A stretch of 64,000 bases of DNA from assembly GCA_963576565.1 (NCBI GenBank), contig OY755046.1:72533719-72597718 (forward strand), in the 5' to 3' direction. Below the pieces are notes generated by a model. It was not told where the DNA came from and made no database searches. It saw only the letters and a program-made list of their open reading frames with translations. Source of the stretch: Aspidapion aeneum. Taxonomy: Eukaryota > Arthropoda > Insecta > Coleoptera > Brentidae. The translations under genes and the position numbers were made by a program. This document shows positions 22,045 through 32,239 of the stretch, piece after piece. Position 1 is the stretch's first letter. Each line of letters begins with the position of its first letter.

Positions 22045-23225
22045 GTAATTTTATATCTGTGACTAGTACGCTAAGCAGAATATACGGTAAAATAATATGA
22101 AATAAAGTGGAGAGCGAATATAAAGACATGGAGGCAGAAGAACAAGCCGGTTTCAGGGCGGGTAGATCGACTTCAGATCATCTCTTTTGTATAACCCAAG
22201 TTATTGAAAAGAAAATGGCATACGGACAAGAGCTGCATCTGCTTTACGTCGATTTGCAGAAGGCATATGATAGTATACCACTAAATCTACTTTGGAAAGT
22301 GTTCGAAAACACAAACATAAGCGTACAACTAATTAAGGCCATCAAAGAGTTATACCGCAATAGTGAGGCAAAAGTTAAAATAAAAGCAAAACTAACCAAA
22401 GGCTTTCAAGTAAATAAAGGTCTTAAACAAGGTTGCTGTATCTCGCCTACGCTCTTCAAGATATACTTGGAACAAGTCCTTAAAGTATAGAAGAGAAAAT
22501 GCCAAAACATGGGAATTCCGTTGGACGAAACCACCTTATATACTTTATGTTTCACCGATGATCAGATAGTAGTGGCTCAGGATTATGACGACCTCGAATA
22601 TATGACACGAACACTAATAGAAGAGTACAATAAGTGGGAGGACTAGAGGTTAATCTCAATAAGACTGACGGAACACTAGACAAACCTATAAAAGATCGAA
22701 ACGTACAAGGAAGAAAAGCAATAACTTTATTAAATGGAATAATTTGGGACCAGAGTATATCAAAACATAACAAAAAGCTTATGTATAACACCATTGTAAA
22801 AAGTATTATTACATACGGCTCAGAAGTATGGCCAATCAATGATAGAACAGAAAAAATGCTTTCCGCCACGGAGATGGACTATTGGAGAAGAGCAGCAGGG
22901 AAATCAAAAAGAGAAAGAGTTACAAATCAAAGAATAAGAGAAATTATGACAGTGGGTGAACGTACTTTAGTGGAAGATATAAGGACAAAAAACAACTGGT
23001 GTGGTACGGACATGTACAAAGAATGAACGATGAAAGACTACCTAAACAAATACTACAATGGAAACCAACTGGCCGAAGAAAACGAGGACGGCCAAGGAAA
23101 AGCTGGAGAGAAGGAATAGACAGTGAAATAAAAATAAGAGGCGCCTAGATGATGAATTATGGGCAAACAGAAACGAGTGGAGATTGGGTAGCGGAAGACG
23201 TAGAACGTTGTGAAACCGATAAATA
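22045..23225 (+). pseudogene. Endonuclease-RT LINE, RT domain to 3' end
   Basis: The frame opens with ISVTSTLSRIYGKII (one stop), then EEQAGFRAGRSTSDHLF, YVDLQKAYDS (RT motif A, catalytic D) and GLKQGCCISPTLF (motif B). After the stop at 22490 and a frame change come LCFTDDQIVV (motif C, FTDD) and, beyond an apparent in-frame gap after EVNLNKT, DGTLDKPIKDRN, ITYGSEVWPIND and HVQRMNDERLPKQI. The YLG-containing segment present in the 16313-16997 copy is missing. The element is truncated 5' (no endonuclease) and inactive. It is followed by a TA-repeat tail. Confidence 0.85.
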
Positions 23226-23226
23226 A

Positions 23227-23279
<53 letters not shown>
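23226..23279. repeat. (TA)n microsatellite at LINE 3' end
   Basis: AAATAAATAAATA passes into about 24 TA units. The homologous LINE copy at 16313 has a short TATATATA at the same place, so the tract probably grew from the LINE tail. Confidence 0.9.
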
Positions 23280-23283
<4 letters not shown>

Positions 23284-23664
23284 GTATTCCAAAGAGCCAT
23301 ACTGACGCCCTCATAAAATTTAATACTAAGTTTATGTTTAACCTAAATAACTTATTTTTAGTCTAAACGAAGCTACTATGAATCTTAGGTTCAACGGGTG
23401 CAAAAAACTTTTGTGTTTAATTTTTTTAAATATCGGTTTTAGTAGGTTTTAAAGTACCGTATTCTAAATAGCTATTTTTAACCTAAATAACTCATTTTTA
23501 GTATAAACGAAAGTTTATTTTTGGCCCATTATCGTGTGTAGCTACAGCTACCATTTTAGTTAGCTATAGCTACTATTTTATCTTGTTTTCTCCGGTGAAA
23601 ATGTGTTATGTGTCACTTTTATACATTTTTTTGCTAATGAGTGCGTGGAAGGTTACTAAAGCAA
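23280..23664. repeat. Diverged short direct repeats
   Basis: The phrases ACCGTATTC..., TTTTTAACCTAAATAACTCA and TTTTTAGTATAAACGAA recur twice (about 23281-23370 and 23455-23510), about 175 bases apart. Nothing else is recognisable. Confidence 0.45.
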
Positions 23665-24205
23665 ACAATTTTTTTACCTTTCTAGCCCGCGTAGCAATAG
23701 CTAGAGAGTATTATTATATATTTTTTTTTGAGATAACGCCAAAAATGTGTTATTTTTACCAATCCTAGCAATATTGTTGTGATGTCTGTCTGTGTGGGGT
23801 GTCTGTATGTGTGTGTGTATATTATTTGTGTCCGTAACACAATAGCTTCACTAAACCGCTGAACCGATTTTCATAAAATTTTCAGGTAAAATAGTGTTCG
23901 ACACTCTTACGAGCTGATTAAATTTTGGTCAAAATCCATTAATGCTAATGACAGTTTTTTGACAATTAAAAACTTTACAAAATGCAAACTTTTTAACGGA
24001 GCATCGTATTACTACACTGTTTTCGGAATATAGTAGACTATATTTTGCTCAATAATTTGTGTTATAACCAAAAACTTCGTGGGAGCTTTAGTTTCTGAGA
24101 TATTTACAAAAAACTGTTTTCAAGGCTTATATATTATCATGGCTTCACTTGAAGTTAATAGGCTAGCTAGAAAGGTGTCAGATCCGTCACAGATCCATTT
24201 ATTTT
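23665..24205. repeat. Dispersed repeat family R, copy 1 (empty site)
   Basis: From TTTCTAGCCCGCGTAGCAATAG through GTCCGTAACAC, ACCGCTGAACCGATTTTCAT and GAGCATCGTATTACTACACT to GGTGTCAGATC it matches 39005-40283. Copy 1 is uninterrupted where copy 2 carries a 734-bp insertion. No ORF; class unknown. Confidence 0.8.
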
Positions 24206-24236
24206 CATAGAAACTAGCTTTTAAAAAACTTGAAAT

Positions 24237-24830
24237 CTATTTTTTCTATAAGCGTGCGGAAAAGTCCACTTTTCCGCACGCATTTTAGTGTGGAAAGTGC
24301 CACTTTTCCGCACTAGTGCGGAAAAGTAAATTTGTTACGATTTTGAGGTGTTCTATAACATTTAGACCGTTCAAAATACATTTGTATCTTTCCTAGCACA
24401 CGAAATATCCTAAAAATATTCAAATTGACTAAAATTCTGCTATATTTTCAATATTTTCGATAAAATAAAGTTTTCAGTAAAATAGGTTCAAATTATAAGT
24501 TTTAAACCTCCCCGGTATAAATATCGTCATTGCCAATGTCAAACAACAATGAACACTAGTGGTTTTAGATTTGGCATCTTAAATCACCATAGCAACAAAG
24601 TACAAACAAACTGTCAAAACAAAGCCAATTTTGCAGATACAAGCGTCTTTTGAATTTTTCAAACAAAAAAATCAGATTTTCAATGGATTCTTCGGACGAA
24701 GATCTACCCCAGTCAGTTCTAGAAGCCGCTAGAATGTGAATAATAATAATTGATTTGATTAAAACGTTTTGAATATAAATAATTTTCTGATTAATTTTTA
24801 CTTTTTTCCTCACGCTTATAGAAAAAATAG
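24237..24830. mobile_element. TIR element with TTCCGCAC palindromes, 594 bp
   Basis: A perfect 20-base inverted repeat (CTATTTTTTCTATAAGCGTG / its inverse) bounds the segment. Inside the left end, GTGCGGAAAAGT and ACTTTTCCGCAC alternate as tandem palindromes (24252-24330). The core includes a short plus-strand frame starting at 24683, MDSSDEDLPQSVLEAARM then stop, which looks like the N-terminus of a lost protein. More of the same palindromes continue outside, to 24955. It is probably a deletion derivative of a DNA transposon I cannot name. Confidence 0.65.
24683..24739 (+). pseudogene. Short acidic N-terminal peptide frame in the TIR element
   Basis: ATG is followed by an acidic, serine-rich 18-residue frame (MDSSDEDLPQSVLEAARM) and a stop. 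The position behind a promoter-length, non-coding left end suggests the first exon of the parent element's protein, with the rest deleted. I do not recognise the family. Confidence 0.3.
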
Positions 24831-24839
24831 TGTACCTAA

Positions 24840-24955
24840 CTCGTGCGTAAAGTGTCTTTTCCGCACTTGATTGCTGGCCAAACTCCGCTATCGCGTCGTT
24901 TGGCCATCTGCAATCGCGTGCGGAAAAGAGGCACTTTCCGCACTAGTTAGGTAAA
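24840..24955. repeat. TTCCGCAC palindrome cluster with hairpin
   Basis: GCACTTGATTGCTGGCCAAAC faces GTTTGGCCATCTGCAATCGC, giving a hairpin. It is flanked by CTTTTCCGCAC and GTGCGGAAAAG. It repeats the motif of the neighbouring TIR element and may be the end of a longer version of it. Confidence 0.55.
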
Positions 24956-25199
24956 CTACTATTTCATGGGAAAAAAAACTCTTTTTAAATTTTTTCCACC
25001 CTTTTGACCTCGTAACAAAAATGGGATTATTTTAATTATCTTTTGTGCTCATAGGTAAAGTGCTGGGGCTTTTTTAAAACTTAATTATAGCCCAAATTAA
25101 GCAAGAGAAATTTTATAAAAGCTTATGGTTAGTAGTTTCAAAAAAGAATATAATAACAAAAACATTTAATGTAAAAAGTATGCGAAAGTGGTATTCCGT

Positions 25200-25405
25200 A
25201 AAAAGAATTGAGATTAAAGTAAAGCCAAGTTCTTCAATATAAATTTCTTACTAATTTGGATATGTTTTTTTAAACTTTGCTATTACAGCCAAACTTCTTT
25301 ATGTTAAATTTAGCACTGTGCCTAAGAGTCATTTACAGCCGTAATAGCCAAGTTAAGAAAAACTAGTAAGAACTGGCTTTACTTTTTTCTCAATTCAAGT
25401 TTGAG
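25200..25405. repeat. Imperfect long hairpin
   Basis: AAGAATTGAGATTAAAGTAA...GCCAAGTTCTT on the left is matched in inverse by AAGAACTGGCTTTACTTTTT...CTCAATTC on the right, with TTGCTATTACAGCC / GCCGTAATAGCCAA inside. It resembles a small foldback MITE. Confidence 0.5.
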
Positions 25406-25504
25406 TTTCGTAGCTCATTCCGAAGTAGAGTTTTAGATAGGTCAAATATGGGCTGAAATGTTTCAAGAAAAGATGGTACAGCAGTTTACGTGAACTTGGC
25501 GGGA

Positions 25505-25790
25505 CCAGCGGCGTAGCGTGCCTGCAGAGGCACGGGGGGCCGCGGGCGCGGGGGGCCGACCGCTAAAAAGGGAGCCCTTCAAAAATCTTGCGACCAAAAA
25601 AAAAAGGTCATCATGTCTAGTTTCCTTTGCCGCCCTCTCAATTTGCCGTTACCGGCCCTGCCACTTAATAAAGCTTAGGGCGCTTCGGCCACCCATGGGG
25701 CGCCAGTACCCTCGGGGCGCGGGGGGCGACAAACCCCCCGCCCCCCCCCACGCTGCGCCCTGGGCGGGGCACTGTTGTGCCCCGAGATTT
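25505..25790. repeat. GC-rich repeat, partly shared with 52235-52325
   Basis: AGCGGCGTAGCGTGCCTGCA and the poly-purine ACCAAAAAAAAAAGGTCATCATG occur here on plus and at 52235-52325 on minus. G- and C-homopolymer runs follow, like other CAG-GGCG hAT-type MITEs in the window. The overlapping ORFs on both strands have biased proline/glycine composition and are not genes. Confidence 0.55.
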
Positions 25791-26194
25791 AAATGTTTGT
25801 ATGATGTTTTTGATACTATATGTATGTAATGTTGTATGAACAAGCATTTTATTGAGAAAAAAGTGTAATTTCTGATTTCTAAAATATTTGTACTATAAGA
25901 AATAAACTTCTTCATGGTATAGTACAGTATGAAATGTATCTAAATCAGGTTTTTACTTTTTAATAGATTGTTTTCCTGTTTTTATTCGTTTAACTTCTAT
26001 GTTAATTTACTCAAACGTACTTTTTTTGAATTTTACACAATCGACTTGTCTACGGACAAAAGAAGCATTAGTAACAATTTGACAGTTTTTGTTTCCAAAA
26101 CTATTTCAACTTTGAGAAAACGTTTGGCAAAGCTTTCTAGTCTCAATATACAGGGTGCATCCAATAGTCAAATTTATACCTATAATATTTTATT

Positions 26195-27165
26195 ATGTCG
26201 GTTTAAAACGTTTTTCTACGTTGTCCGACGCCTATTCTCCACCTCCTTCGAACCTGACAATCATCTTCTGTCAGGTTTTTTTGACTCATTGATCTTTGGA
26301 TTGATTGTTGCCATTCCAGTTTAGGACGCCCTCTTTTTTTGCGCCCTATTGGTTGCCATTTTAGGACCTGCTTTGGTAATCTTTCGTCGTTCATCCGTTG
26401 TACATGGCCGTACCATATCAGTTGTGCTTCCCTCGATTCTCATTCTTTCTTTTATGATCTCATTTGTTATGTGATCTGTTCTAGATATTCTCATTGATCT
26501 TATTGCATCCATTTCGACACTTTCCATTTTTGTTTTGTATTTTTCTGTTACGCGACAAGTCTCTATTCCATACAACAGCGTGCTTTTCACCATTGTTTCA
26601 TATATGTTAAATTTTACATTATTTTTATCTCTGCTCCATAATATACTGTTAAGACATCCAATAACCTGTTTTGCTTCTACTATTCTTTTTTCCAGTTCTT
26701 TACAGTCTGTTCCTGTCTTATCAAAAGTGACACGCAAGTATACATAGTACATTGTCTAGTTATAACTCACTGTACTGTGTCTTGTCCACGTTCACTGTTA
26801 ATCCCCACTTTTGTCCCCATGTCTTCTTTATCATTAGCTACAATTAGTTGGTCGTCAGCAAACTGTAGTGTGTTCATGGCAAATCGGTCGTTAAGTTGTA
26901 TAACCATGCCGTGCACTTTACGTTTCCAGATTTTTAGAGCTACTGCGACATATATTTTAAAAAAGAGTTGGAGAGATACAACATCCCTGTCTTAAGCCTT
27001 TTGTTACCAGGAATTCTTTTGACAGTCGATTTCCAATTTTAGATTTTGATCCTTTGTCTGGTTCTTTTATTGCTTTTATGTATATATGATTGATATTAGT
27101 CTGCTCTAACACTGTCCATAATTTACCTATAATATCCTTAAATTTATTTTAGTGCTAACACATCG
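26195..27165 (-). pseudogene. Endonuclease-RT LINE relative, RT to C-terminus
   Basis: Minus-strand pieces, from 27165 down, read LWTVLEQTNINHIYIKAIKE, VTKGLRQGCCISPTLFKIYV (motif B), LQFADDQLIVANDKEDM (motif C, FADD), YLRVTFDKTGTDCKELEKRI, LLYGIETCRVTEKYKTKMES and, after a frameshift, MNDERLPKQVLKW and KKRGRPKLEW, ending near RRRWRIGVGQRRK. It is a relative of, but clearly diverged from, the LINE at 16313 and 22045. Several stops and shifts make it inactive. Confidence 0.8.
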
Positions 27166-27658
27166 AATACAAGAAACTAGAAATCTAAAGGCAGGCATTA
27201 ACTGAAAATGGTATAGATGGCGCTAAGAGCTTAAGAACTATCGGAACTCGCACTACTCTCTTTTGTTAAAAATATACGTTTTTCAAATTTCGTTAGGCAA
27301 ATATTTATTTCTCTAAAAAACCACTGACAAGTTAGTAATTTTTTTTTCATGTAGAACCGCAGTGGTTTCCTAATTTAAAAATTTTCCTTAATAGTGGCGT
27401 GATACCCAGATAAAGATTTGTTTGTAGCACCCTGTAGAAGCCAGGAACAAATCTTTTTCTATGCAGGAGCGGCAGCAGCATAAAGCGAACGAGCGCCACA
27501 TTCTAGCAGTGTCATTGACAAATCTGAGACGCGACGTTTTACTAACGGAAAGCCATTTCCTTAGTAGAGTGATATTTTCTCCATGTCGACCGGCCGACCC
27601 TTATGCCTTACCGTCACCTTATTAGAGAGATTCTCTCAAAATCGTATGACGTTATAAA
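27166..27658. other. No supported feature
   Basis: Nothing coding is visible. An ACCCTGTAGAAGCC motif near 27430 recalls the CAGGGT ends of TIR elements, but no partner end was found. Confidence 0.4.
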
Positions 27659-28614
27659 CAGTGGCGGCTGCTACAGAACAGTATTTTTAATTGATTTATT
27701 TAAAAAAGTTAAATCTTCCCTTACTACTTGATTGTCTAGTTCTTTTTATTATCTATGGTTAACATCAAGCGATTAATTGGGTGAACTTTTTTAGCGTAAA
27801 TAATTACAAGCCGGCAGCGCCGCGCGGGGCAAGGTTTCAATTTCACCCGTTTTTCAGCGGGGTATGGGTGGATGTTCTCGAGCGGGGGCGGGAGGAATGT
27901 GTGTTTTAGTTAAAGTCGGCCATCATCATCGTGCGGAAACGTCCGTTGTCCTTCTACACGTTGCTGGTTCTATCATTGGTAAAGACGTATGAGTTTGTTT
28001 TGATTTGGGGTATGTCAGTAGTAAAAAGCATTGCCGGTCGCGTGTCATTGTTTGTTTTTTTTTATCGTTTGTTTATAAAATGAAAATAAATTCCGTCGAT
28101 TACATAATTAACTGTGCAAATTTAAATACGTTGACATATGAACTTCGATTACCAATAAAATCTTTAGGGCCACATAGACCGGACCTAAGAATCCCAAAAA
28201 TTAACCAAAATTTTAAATACAAATAATAAAAAATTATACGATGCTGAAAACTGGCTGTGCGGTTGTGAAAAACGAAATGCTTTTTTTGCTTTATTTGTCT
28301 TATTATGAACAATCCACGAAGTGATCCTGCATGGGTGGCAAAAGGAATTTGTGATATCAAGCACTTTAGTGAAAATTTAAAGACACAAAGTAAGTGCTAC
28401 TTATTTAAATAATCACATAGAATTTTCTATGCTAGGCAGGACTGATATTAGGTGCCAATTGAATAGTGCCTATAAGCAAAACATTACCGAACATAATAAA
28501 AATGTGGCAAAAAATAGAAATATAGTTAGTAGGTTAAAAGACTGTTTAAAATTCTGTGGGATTTTTGAGGATGCTCTACGGGGTCATGATGAGTCTTTAT
28601 CTATAAACATTTAA
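27659..28614 (+). mobile_element. hAT element, 5' part with transposase remnant
   Basis: It starts with the hAT-type terminus CAGTGGCGGCTGCTACAG after TTATAAA, followed by a GC-rich 5' region (27810-27930) that also occurs at 36541-36810. The transposase remnant follows (28079-28614). No matching right terminus was found, so the copy is truncated at 3'. Confidence 0.75.
28079..28614 (+). pseudogene. hAT transposase N-terminus (ZMYM/TTF zinc-finger type)
   Basis: The frame begins MKINSVDYIINCANLNTLTY. After a stop and shift it gives DAENWLCGCEKRNAFF (the W.CGC zinc-finger start of TTF/ZMYM1-type hAT transposases), then PRSDPAWVAKGICDIKHFSE, KCYLFK, and finally MLGRTDIRCQLNSAYKQNIT, NRNIVSRLKDCLKFCGIFED and ALRGHDES. 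The phrases H..S..H, RLIDCIKFCG and ALRGHDE are well known in this hAT branch. The catalytic DDE and dimerisation domains are absent and the frame is broken in at least three places. Confidence 0.85.
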
Positions 28615-28789
28615 ACTAAAAACTACACCAAATAGATGCTTATTTGTAAAATGCTAAAGTAAAATTGTTAAGGTAAGTTTTTTTATCTCTTTTTCCACGC
28701 AATATAAATTTCTGCCCCTCCCTCCAATTTATAACGTCACCAGCAGTACTAATCAAAGCAGGATAGTCAAAAATTGGCATTGTATTGTC

Positions 28790-29262
28790 ACTTATACGCT
28801 TACTGCACGGCTTCGGAACGAAATAGCGATGCACAAAATAGCGACGTACGAAATGGCGAGTAATGAAGTAGCGACTATCAGAATAGCGATGTAATGAAAG
28901 AGCGAATATCAAAATATATTTTGTAACAAAACAGCTATGTATCCAAATAGCGACTATCAAAATAGCGACTATCAAAATAGCGACAACCAAAATAGCGGTC
29001 TCAAAAAATCGATGTAACAAAATAAAAAATAGTGCATGACCTCTTTCCCGGGATCCTAGAGATTGTAAATTCGAACAGAATCGATCTGAAGTGAACTGAA
29101 CCAAACCAGCATTTTTCCCTGATTTCATTCCCGGTATCCTAGAGGGTGTGAATCCAAACCGAACCGAATTTGGTTCGGTTCGGATTCACGCACTCTAGTA
29201 TCCCGGGAAAAAAGTCAAGATAGTTACTTTTTTGACAAAATATGTTATACGTGACGGCTCGG
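28790..29262. mobile_element. Foldback element, truncated copy
   Basis: The left arm is a run of degenerate 15-18-bp units of the form AAAATAGCGATGTAT (28815-29020), then a unique part to an inverted centre GAACCGAATTTGGTTCGG near 29170, then the beginning of the right arm, which is lost. The complete counterpart is at 40284-41197. A minus-strand ORF over it (repeats of IVAI) is an artefact of the units. Confidence 0.8.
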
Positions 29263-29689
29263 AGCTAATTTAAAGCTTGCCATTGGCCAAAGCATGTGAT
29301 GTGAACTATCACATCGTTCAACACTCAGAATAGCTACCCAGGTGTGGACCAAAAACATCGAATTTGGTACACCCTGTATATCTTTTGAAATTGAAGTATT
29401 TCAGACTCATTATCAAGGAGCTAACAGGTCGATAGACAAAACGTCATCGAGACGAGTTTTTTCGAGATGTGATATTTTTATTTCGACAAAAAAGTCATAT
29501 TTTACTGACCTAAGAACGAAAGAACTCTAGGCTCTCCCCCTTTCTAACGTTTAGTAAGAAATATTCCTTTCAAAATTTTAAGAAGCTTTCCACTTTCTAG
29601 TGTGCCACCTAGCTCGTTCTTTTTTTGCCCTTTTACCATTCTATGCGTTTCTTGTAAAAAGGAGGGATGGGATGGCTTTTTAAAAGTTA
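29263..29689. other. No supported feature
   Basis: A GTACACCCTGTATATC phrase near 29368 looks like a lone CAGGGTGT-type TIR end. No partner is visible and no coding signal is present. Confidence 0.4.
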
Positions 29690-30180
29690 TATACATAAGC
29701 TGGCAATTCAACGAATCTCTTTTAAGAAAGATGATTTTAATAGAATAATAAAAATGTTCAGACCAAGAGTGGAAATTAAAGAATTAAAAATTATTTAACA
29801 AAGAGTTTCCTGTGCTCGAACGCAGAACGTCTGGCTGTGTACGCCGACGTCCTACCAATTGGGCCACCGAAACCATGATCGGGGTAGTTAGGGTATTAAC
29901 TTTTCACCCCGAAAATTAGCCTTCCTATACTTGTTTTTCTTGGTTTTTTATTTCAGTGGCACACTCAGGAATATCTATTGGGGGGGGGGGGGCGTAACCT
30001 CATAATGTCGAATTCTATGCCATTTACTTTTTTTGTTCATAAAATTTGGGGAAAACATCCAAAAAATTCTTAGGTCTCGACCCCCCCCCCCCTGGTGCGC
30101 CCATGTTTATTTTATGAAATTTTATTGAAACGCATAGAAAATGATTGAGTAGAAACAAAATTTCGGACTTCCATTGTCTT
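29690..30180. repeat. Tandem-duplicated segment, unit 1
   Basis: ATACATAAGCTGG...CAACGAATCTCTTTTAAGAA through a SINE, a G/C-run hAT-like MITE and a Penelope 5' end (TAGAAACAAAATTTCGGACT) matches unit 2 at 31103-31605. Between the units lies exactly one TA-target MITE (30183-31101). Confidence 0.8.
29798..29885 (-). mobile_element. tRNA-derived SINE, copy in unit 1
   Basis: On minus, TGGCCCAATTGGTAGGACG is a clear A box. The B-box position is damaged here (TTCTGCGTTCGAGCAC) but intact in the unit 2 copy. The head is tRNA-like, and TTGTTAAATAA-type sequence follows. Confidence 0.65.
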
Positions 30181-30182
30181 TA

Positions 30183-31101
30183 TGGATGATTCTACCAAAA
30201 GTGGGCTATATGGATATCATTTTTGGTCATTGCCTTTAAATAACAATACAGCACAGTAAATAATTTTGTTTTGTTAAATTTATGTAACTAATTAGGTGTA
30301 AGCTAAGAAATATTTATTTTCCCAAATTTTAGGAATTATTGCATAAAAATGCCAGAGGAATGAGTACCAGAGGAATGAGTTTTTTAATGGTTTTCCAATT
30401 TAAATCAAAATCTATTTAGACTACTTAACTTAAGTTTTATATAAACAAAGTTCCTATACTTATAATTTTAAAACAATCAACAAAAAAATTATACTATTGA
30501 TATCAGTCGAATATTTACTTACCAGAAGAATGATAATTAAAGCGTTCCTTTTTGATTTCTCCGAAAAAAACTAATTTTCTGCCGAAAATAAAAAGATCTA
30601 TAACTTAAACCCAACTAAAGTTGACATTATCTGTCAAAACTTGTCATCCTCACAAGTAAATTAGATATCCAGGGCCGTCTCTTTCTCTAGAAATTAAACT
30701 GTGGTATTCACAAATATTGTGTTATTAAAAATGAAGCACGTTTAAAATTGTAAAATTTTCCGGGAAGATGTAAATTCGGATTTTCAAAAATATGACTGCA
30801 AACTTAAGTTTTATCAATTTTTTGATAAATAGTTAAGACTTGGTTAAATAATATTTATTAGGATATTTTTTTCAATCTGAGTTTCTAATATTTGGTTTGG
30901 GACTACACCAGAGGAATGAGGTATTTGCTTTGTAATAAAAAAAATTATAAACTTGCAATTTTTTTTATACATTAAACTCAAATGCTCCATAAAGAAAACA
31001 TTTCGTTTTAAATCTTTTAACTAAAACTATGCTTCATTTGCAGTCTGTGTTTGAAAAATATGTATTCCCACTCCACAGCACTATTTTTGTAGAATCATCC
31101 A
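30183..31101 (+). mobile_element. TA-target MITE, copy 2, complete (919 bp)
   Basis: The 13-base inverted termini TGGATGATTCTAC / GTAGAATCATCCA have TA on both sides (30181-30182, 31102-31103). The body matches 19050-19939. The phrase CCAGAGGAATGAG occurs repeatedly. There is no coding capacity, and the superfamily is undetermined (TA target suggests Tc1/mariner). Confidence 0.85.
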
Positions 31102-31102
31102 T

Positions 31103-31605
31103 ATACATAAGCTGGGAATTCAACGAATCTCTTTTAAGAAAGATGATTTTAATAGAATAATAAAAATGTTCAGAGCAAGGGTAAAATAAACAAACGAAAA
31201 ACTATTAAAAAAAAGTTTCCTGTGCTTAGGCCGGGACTCGAACCTCTGGCTTTGTACGCCAATGACCTATCAATTGGGCCACCGAAACCATGATCGGGGT
31301 GGTTAGGGTATTAACTTTTCACCCAGAGAACTAGCCTTCCTATTCTGGTTTTTCATGTTTCTTTATTTCAGTGGCGCACTTAAGAATATGTATTGGGGGG
31401 GGCCGAAGCCTCATAATGTCGTATTTTAAGCTATTTAATTTTTTTTTTCATAAAATATGTGAAAAACAACCAAAAAATTCTTAGGTCTGGGGGGATTCTG
31501 GGTCTCGACCCCCCCCCCCCCTGGGTGCAATAATGTTTATTTTATAAAATTTTATTGAAACGCGTAGACAATGATTGAGTAGAAACAAAATTTCGGACTG
31601 TCTTT
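31103..31605. repeat. Tandem-duplicated segment, unit 2
   Basis: This matches 29690-30180 with moderate divergence. Its end merges into the Penelope-like copy at 31547-32230. Confidence 0.8.
31208..31300 (-). mobile_element. tRNA-derived SINE, copy in unit 2
   Basis: On minus, A box TGGCCCAATTGATAGGT and B box GGTTCGAGTCCC are both present with tRNA-like spacing, in a head of about 70 bases ending GGCCTAAGCACAGGAAAC. It could be mistaken for a tRNA gene, but acceptor-stem pairing is poor and the sequence is dispersed. Confidence 0.7.
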
Positions 31606-31676
31606 ATTTAGTTTAAACAAACCGAATGTAGCAAATTCTCAAAATAATAATCCGCTGGGTATTATTAACATTCCAT

Positions 31677-32111
31677 ATGTTTATACGAAGGACTCTTGGA
31701 ACTAAAACAAAACCAGAAAATCCTTCAAATAATAAGGAATGTATTTACCAAATCCCGTGTGAGTGTGGTAAATCATATGTAGGTGAAACGAAACGCCCTC
31801 TTCTGGTTAGAGTAAATAAACATCTAAAAAGTACCCAATTAGGGGATATTGAAAAATCCGGTTTAGCGGATCATGCATGGTCAAATGATCACAGGATTGA
31901 GTGGTCAGAAGCTAAAGTTTTGCATAAGGGGTCGCATTGGCGAAAACGAAACTTTATTGAAGCTGTGTTTTTAATGCAGAATAAAGAAGTTTTCAGTCAA
32001 CCAAGCACGGACATAGCAAACACATGGAAACCACTCCTTAAGGAAAACAGGCGTCTTAGGATTAAAAAAGGGGGCCGGCCGTCACACCTGACTGCACACC
32101 AAGTAGTATAA
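31677..32111 (+). CDS. GIY-YIG endonuclease domain of a Penelope-like element
   Basis: The 144-aa frame holds the EN domain that nicks target DNA during Penelope retrotransposition. Seen: ECIYQIPCECGKSYVGETKR with the GIY-like IYQ and YIG-like YVG about ten residues apart and the PLE-typical CxC between them; then VRVNKH (conserved Arg; here K where copy B has E), ADHAWSNDH and NFIEAV (the acidic metal ligand E). The RT domain that should precede it is missing, and the first ten residues differ from copy B, so the Met is not the natural start. It is intact as a domain but useless alone. Confidence 0.85.
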   Translation: MFIRRTLGTKTKPENPSNNKECIYQIPCECGKSYVGETKRPLLVRVNKHLKSTQLGDIEKSGLADHAWSNDHRIEWSEAKVLHKGSHWRKRNFIEAVFLMQNKEVFSQPSTDIANTWKPLLKENRRLRIKKGGRPSHLTAHQVV

Positions 32112-32142
32112 GTAGTATTCTATAGATTACATTGTTCCCTTT

Positions 32143-32187
32143 ACACTTGAAAGCGGTTAGAGATACTTACTAACCGTAACGTCGTGT
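32143..32187 (+). ncRNA. Hammerhead-like remnant, Penelope copy A
   Basis: ACAC and GTGT can form stem I, and GGTTAG and CTAACC form stem II around AGATACTTA. The core strands read TTGAAAG and GTAACGTC instead of CUGANGA and GAAAC-GUC. The architecture is preserved but essential core bases are altered, so it should not cleave. Confidence 0.4.
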
Positions 32188-32239
32188 TTTAAATAAATAA
32201 AGACAATGGAAGTCCGAAATTTTGTTTCTATAATTAATT

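Larger units (their letters stand above)
31547..32230 (+). mobile_element. Penelope-like element copy A with inverted termini
   Basis: TAGAAACAAAATTTCGGAC (31580-31598) and its inverse (32191-32230) flank a GIY-YIG coding segment. The left inverted repeat has lost a few bases compared with copy B. The 5' part of the element (the RT) is absent. A hairpin resembling a hammerhead core lies at 32143-32187. Confidence 0.8.

Noticed and set aside
25518..25915. Proline/glycine-rich ORFs on both strands
   Set aside because: Homopolymer G/C runs in a repeat shared with 52235-52325 explain them. There is no conserved domain.
28640..29128. 162-aa ORF with IVAILIVAI repeats as a membrane protein
   Set aside because: The hydrophobic repeat is the reading of AAAATAGCGAC-type foldback units. 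It is not conserved as a protein at 40284-41197.
31208..31300. tRNA gene on the minus strand
   Set aside because: A and B boxes are present, but the acceptor stem does not pair convincingly and the same head occurs at 29798 and (half) at 41583 and 9861. It is a SINE.
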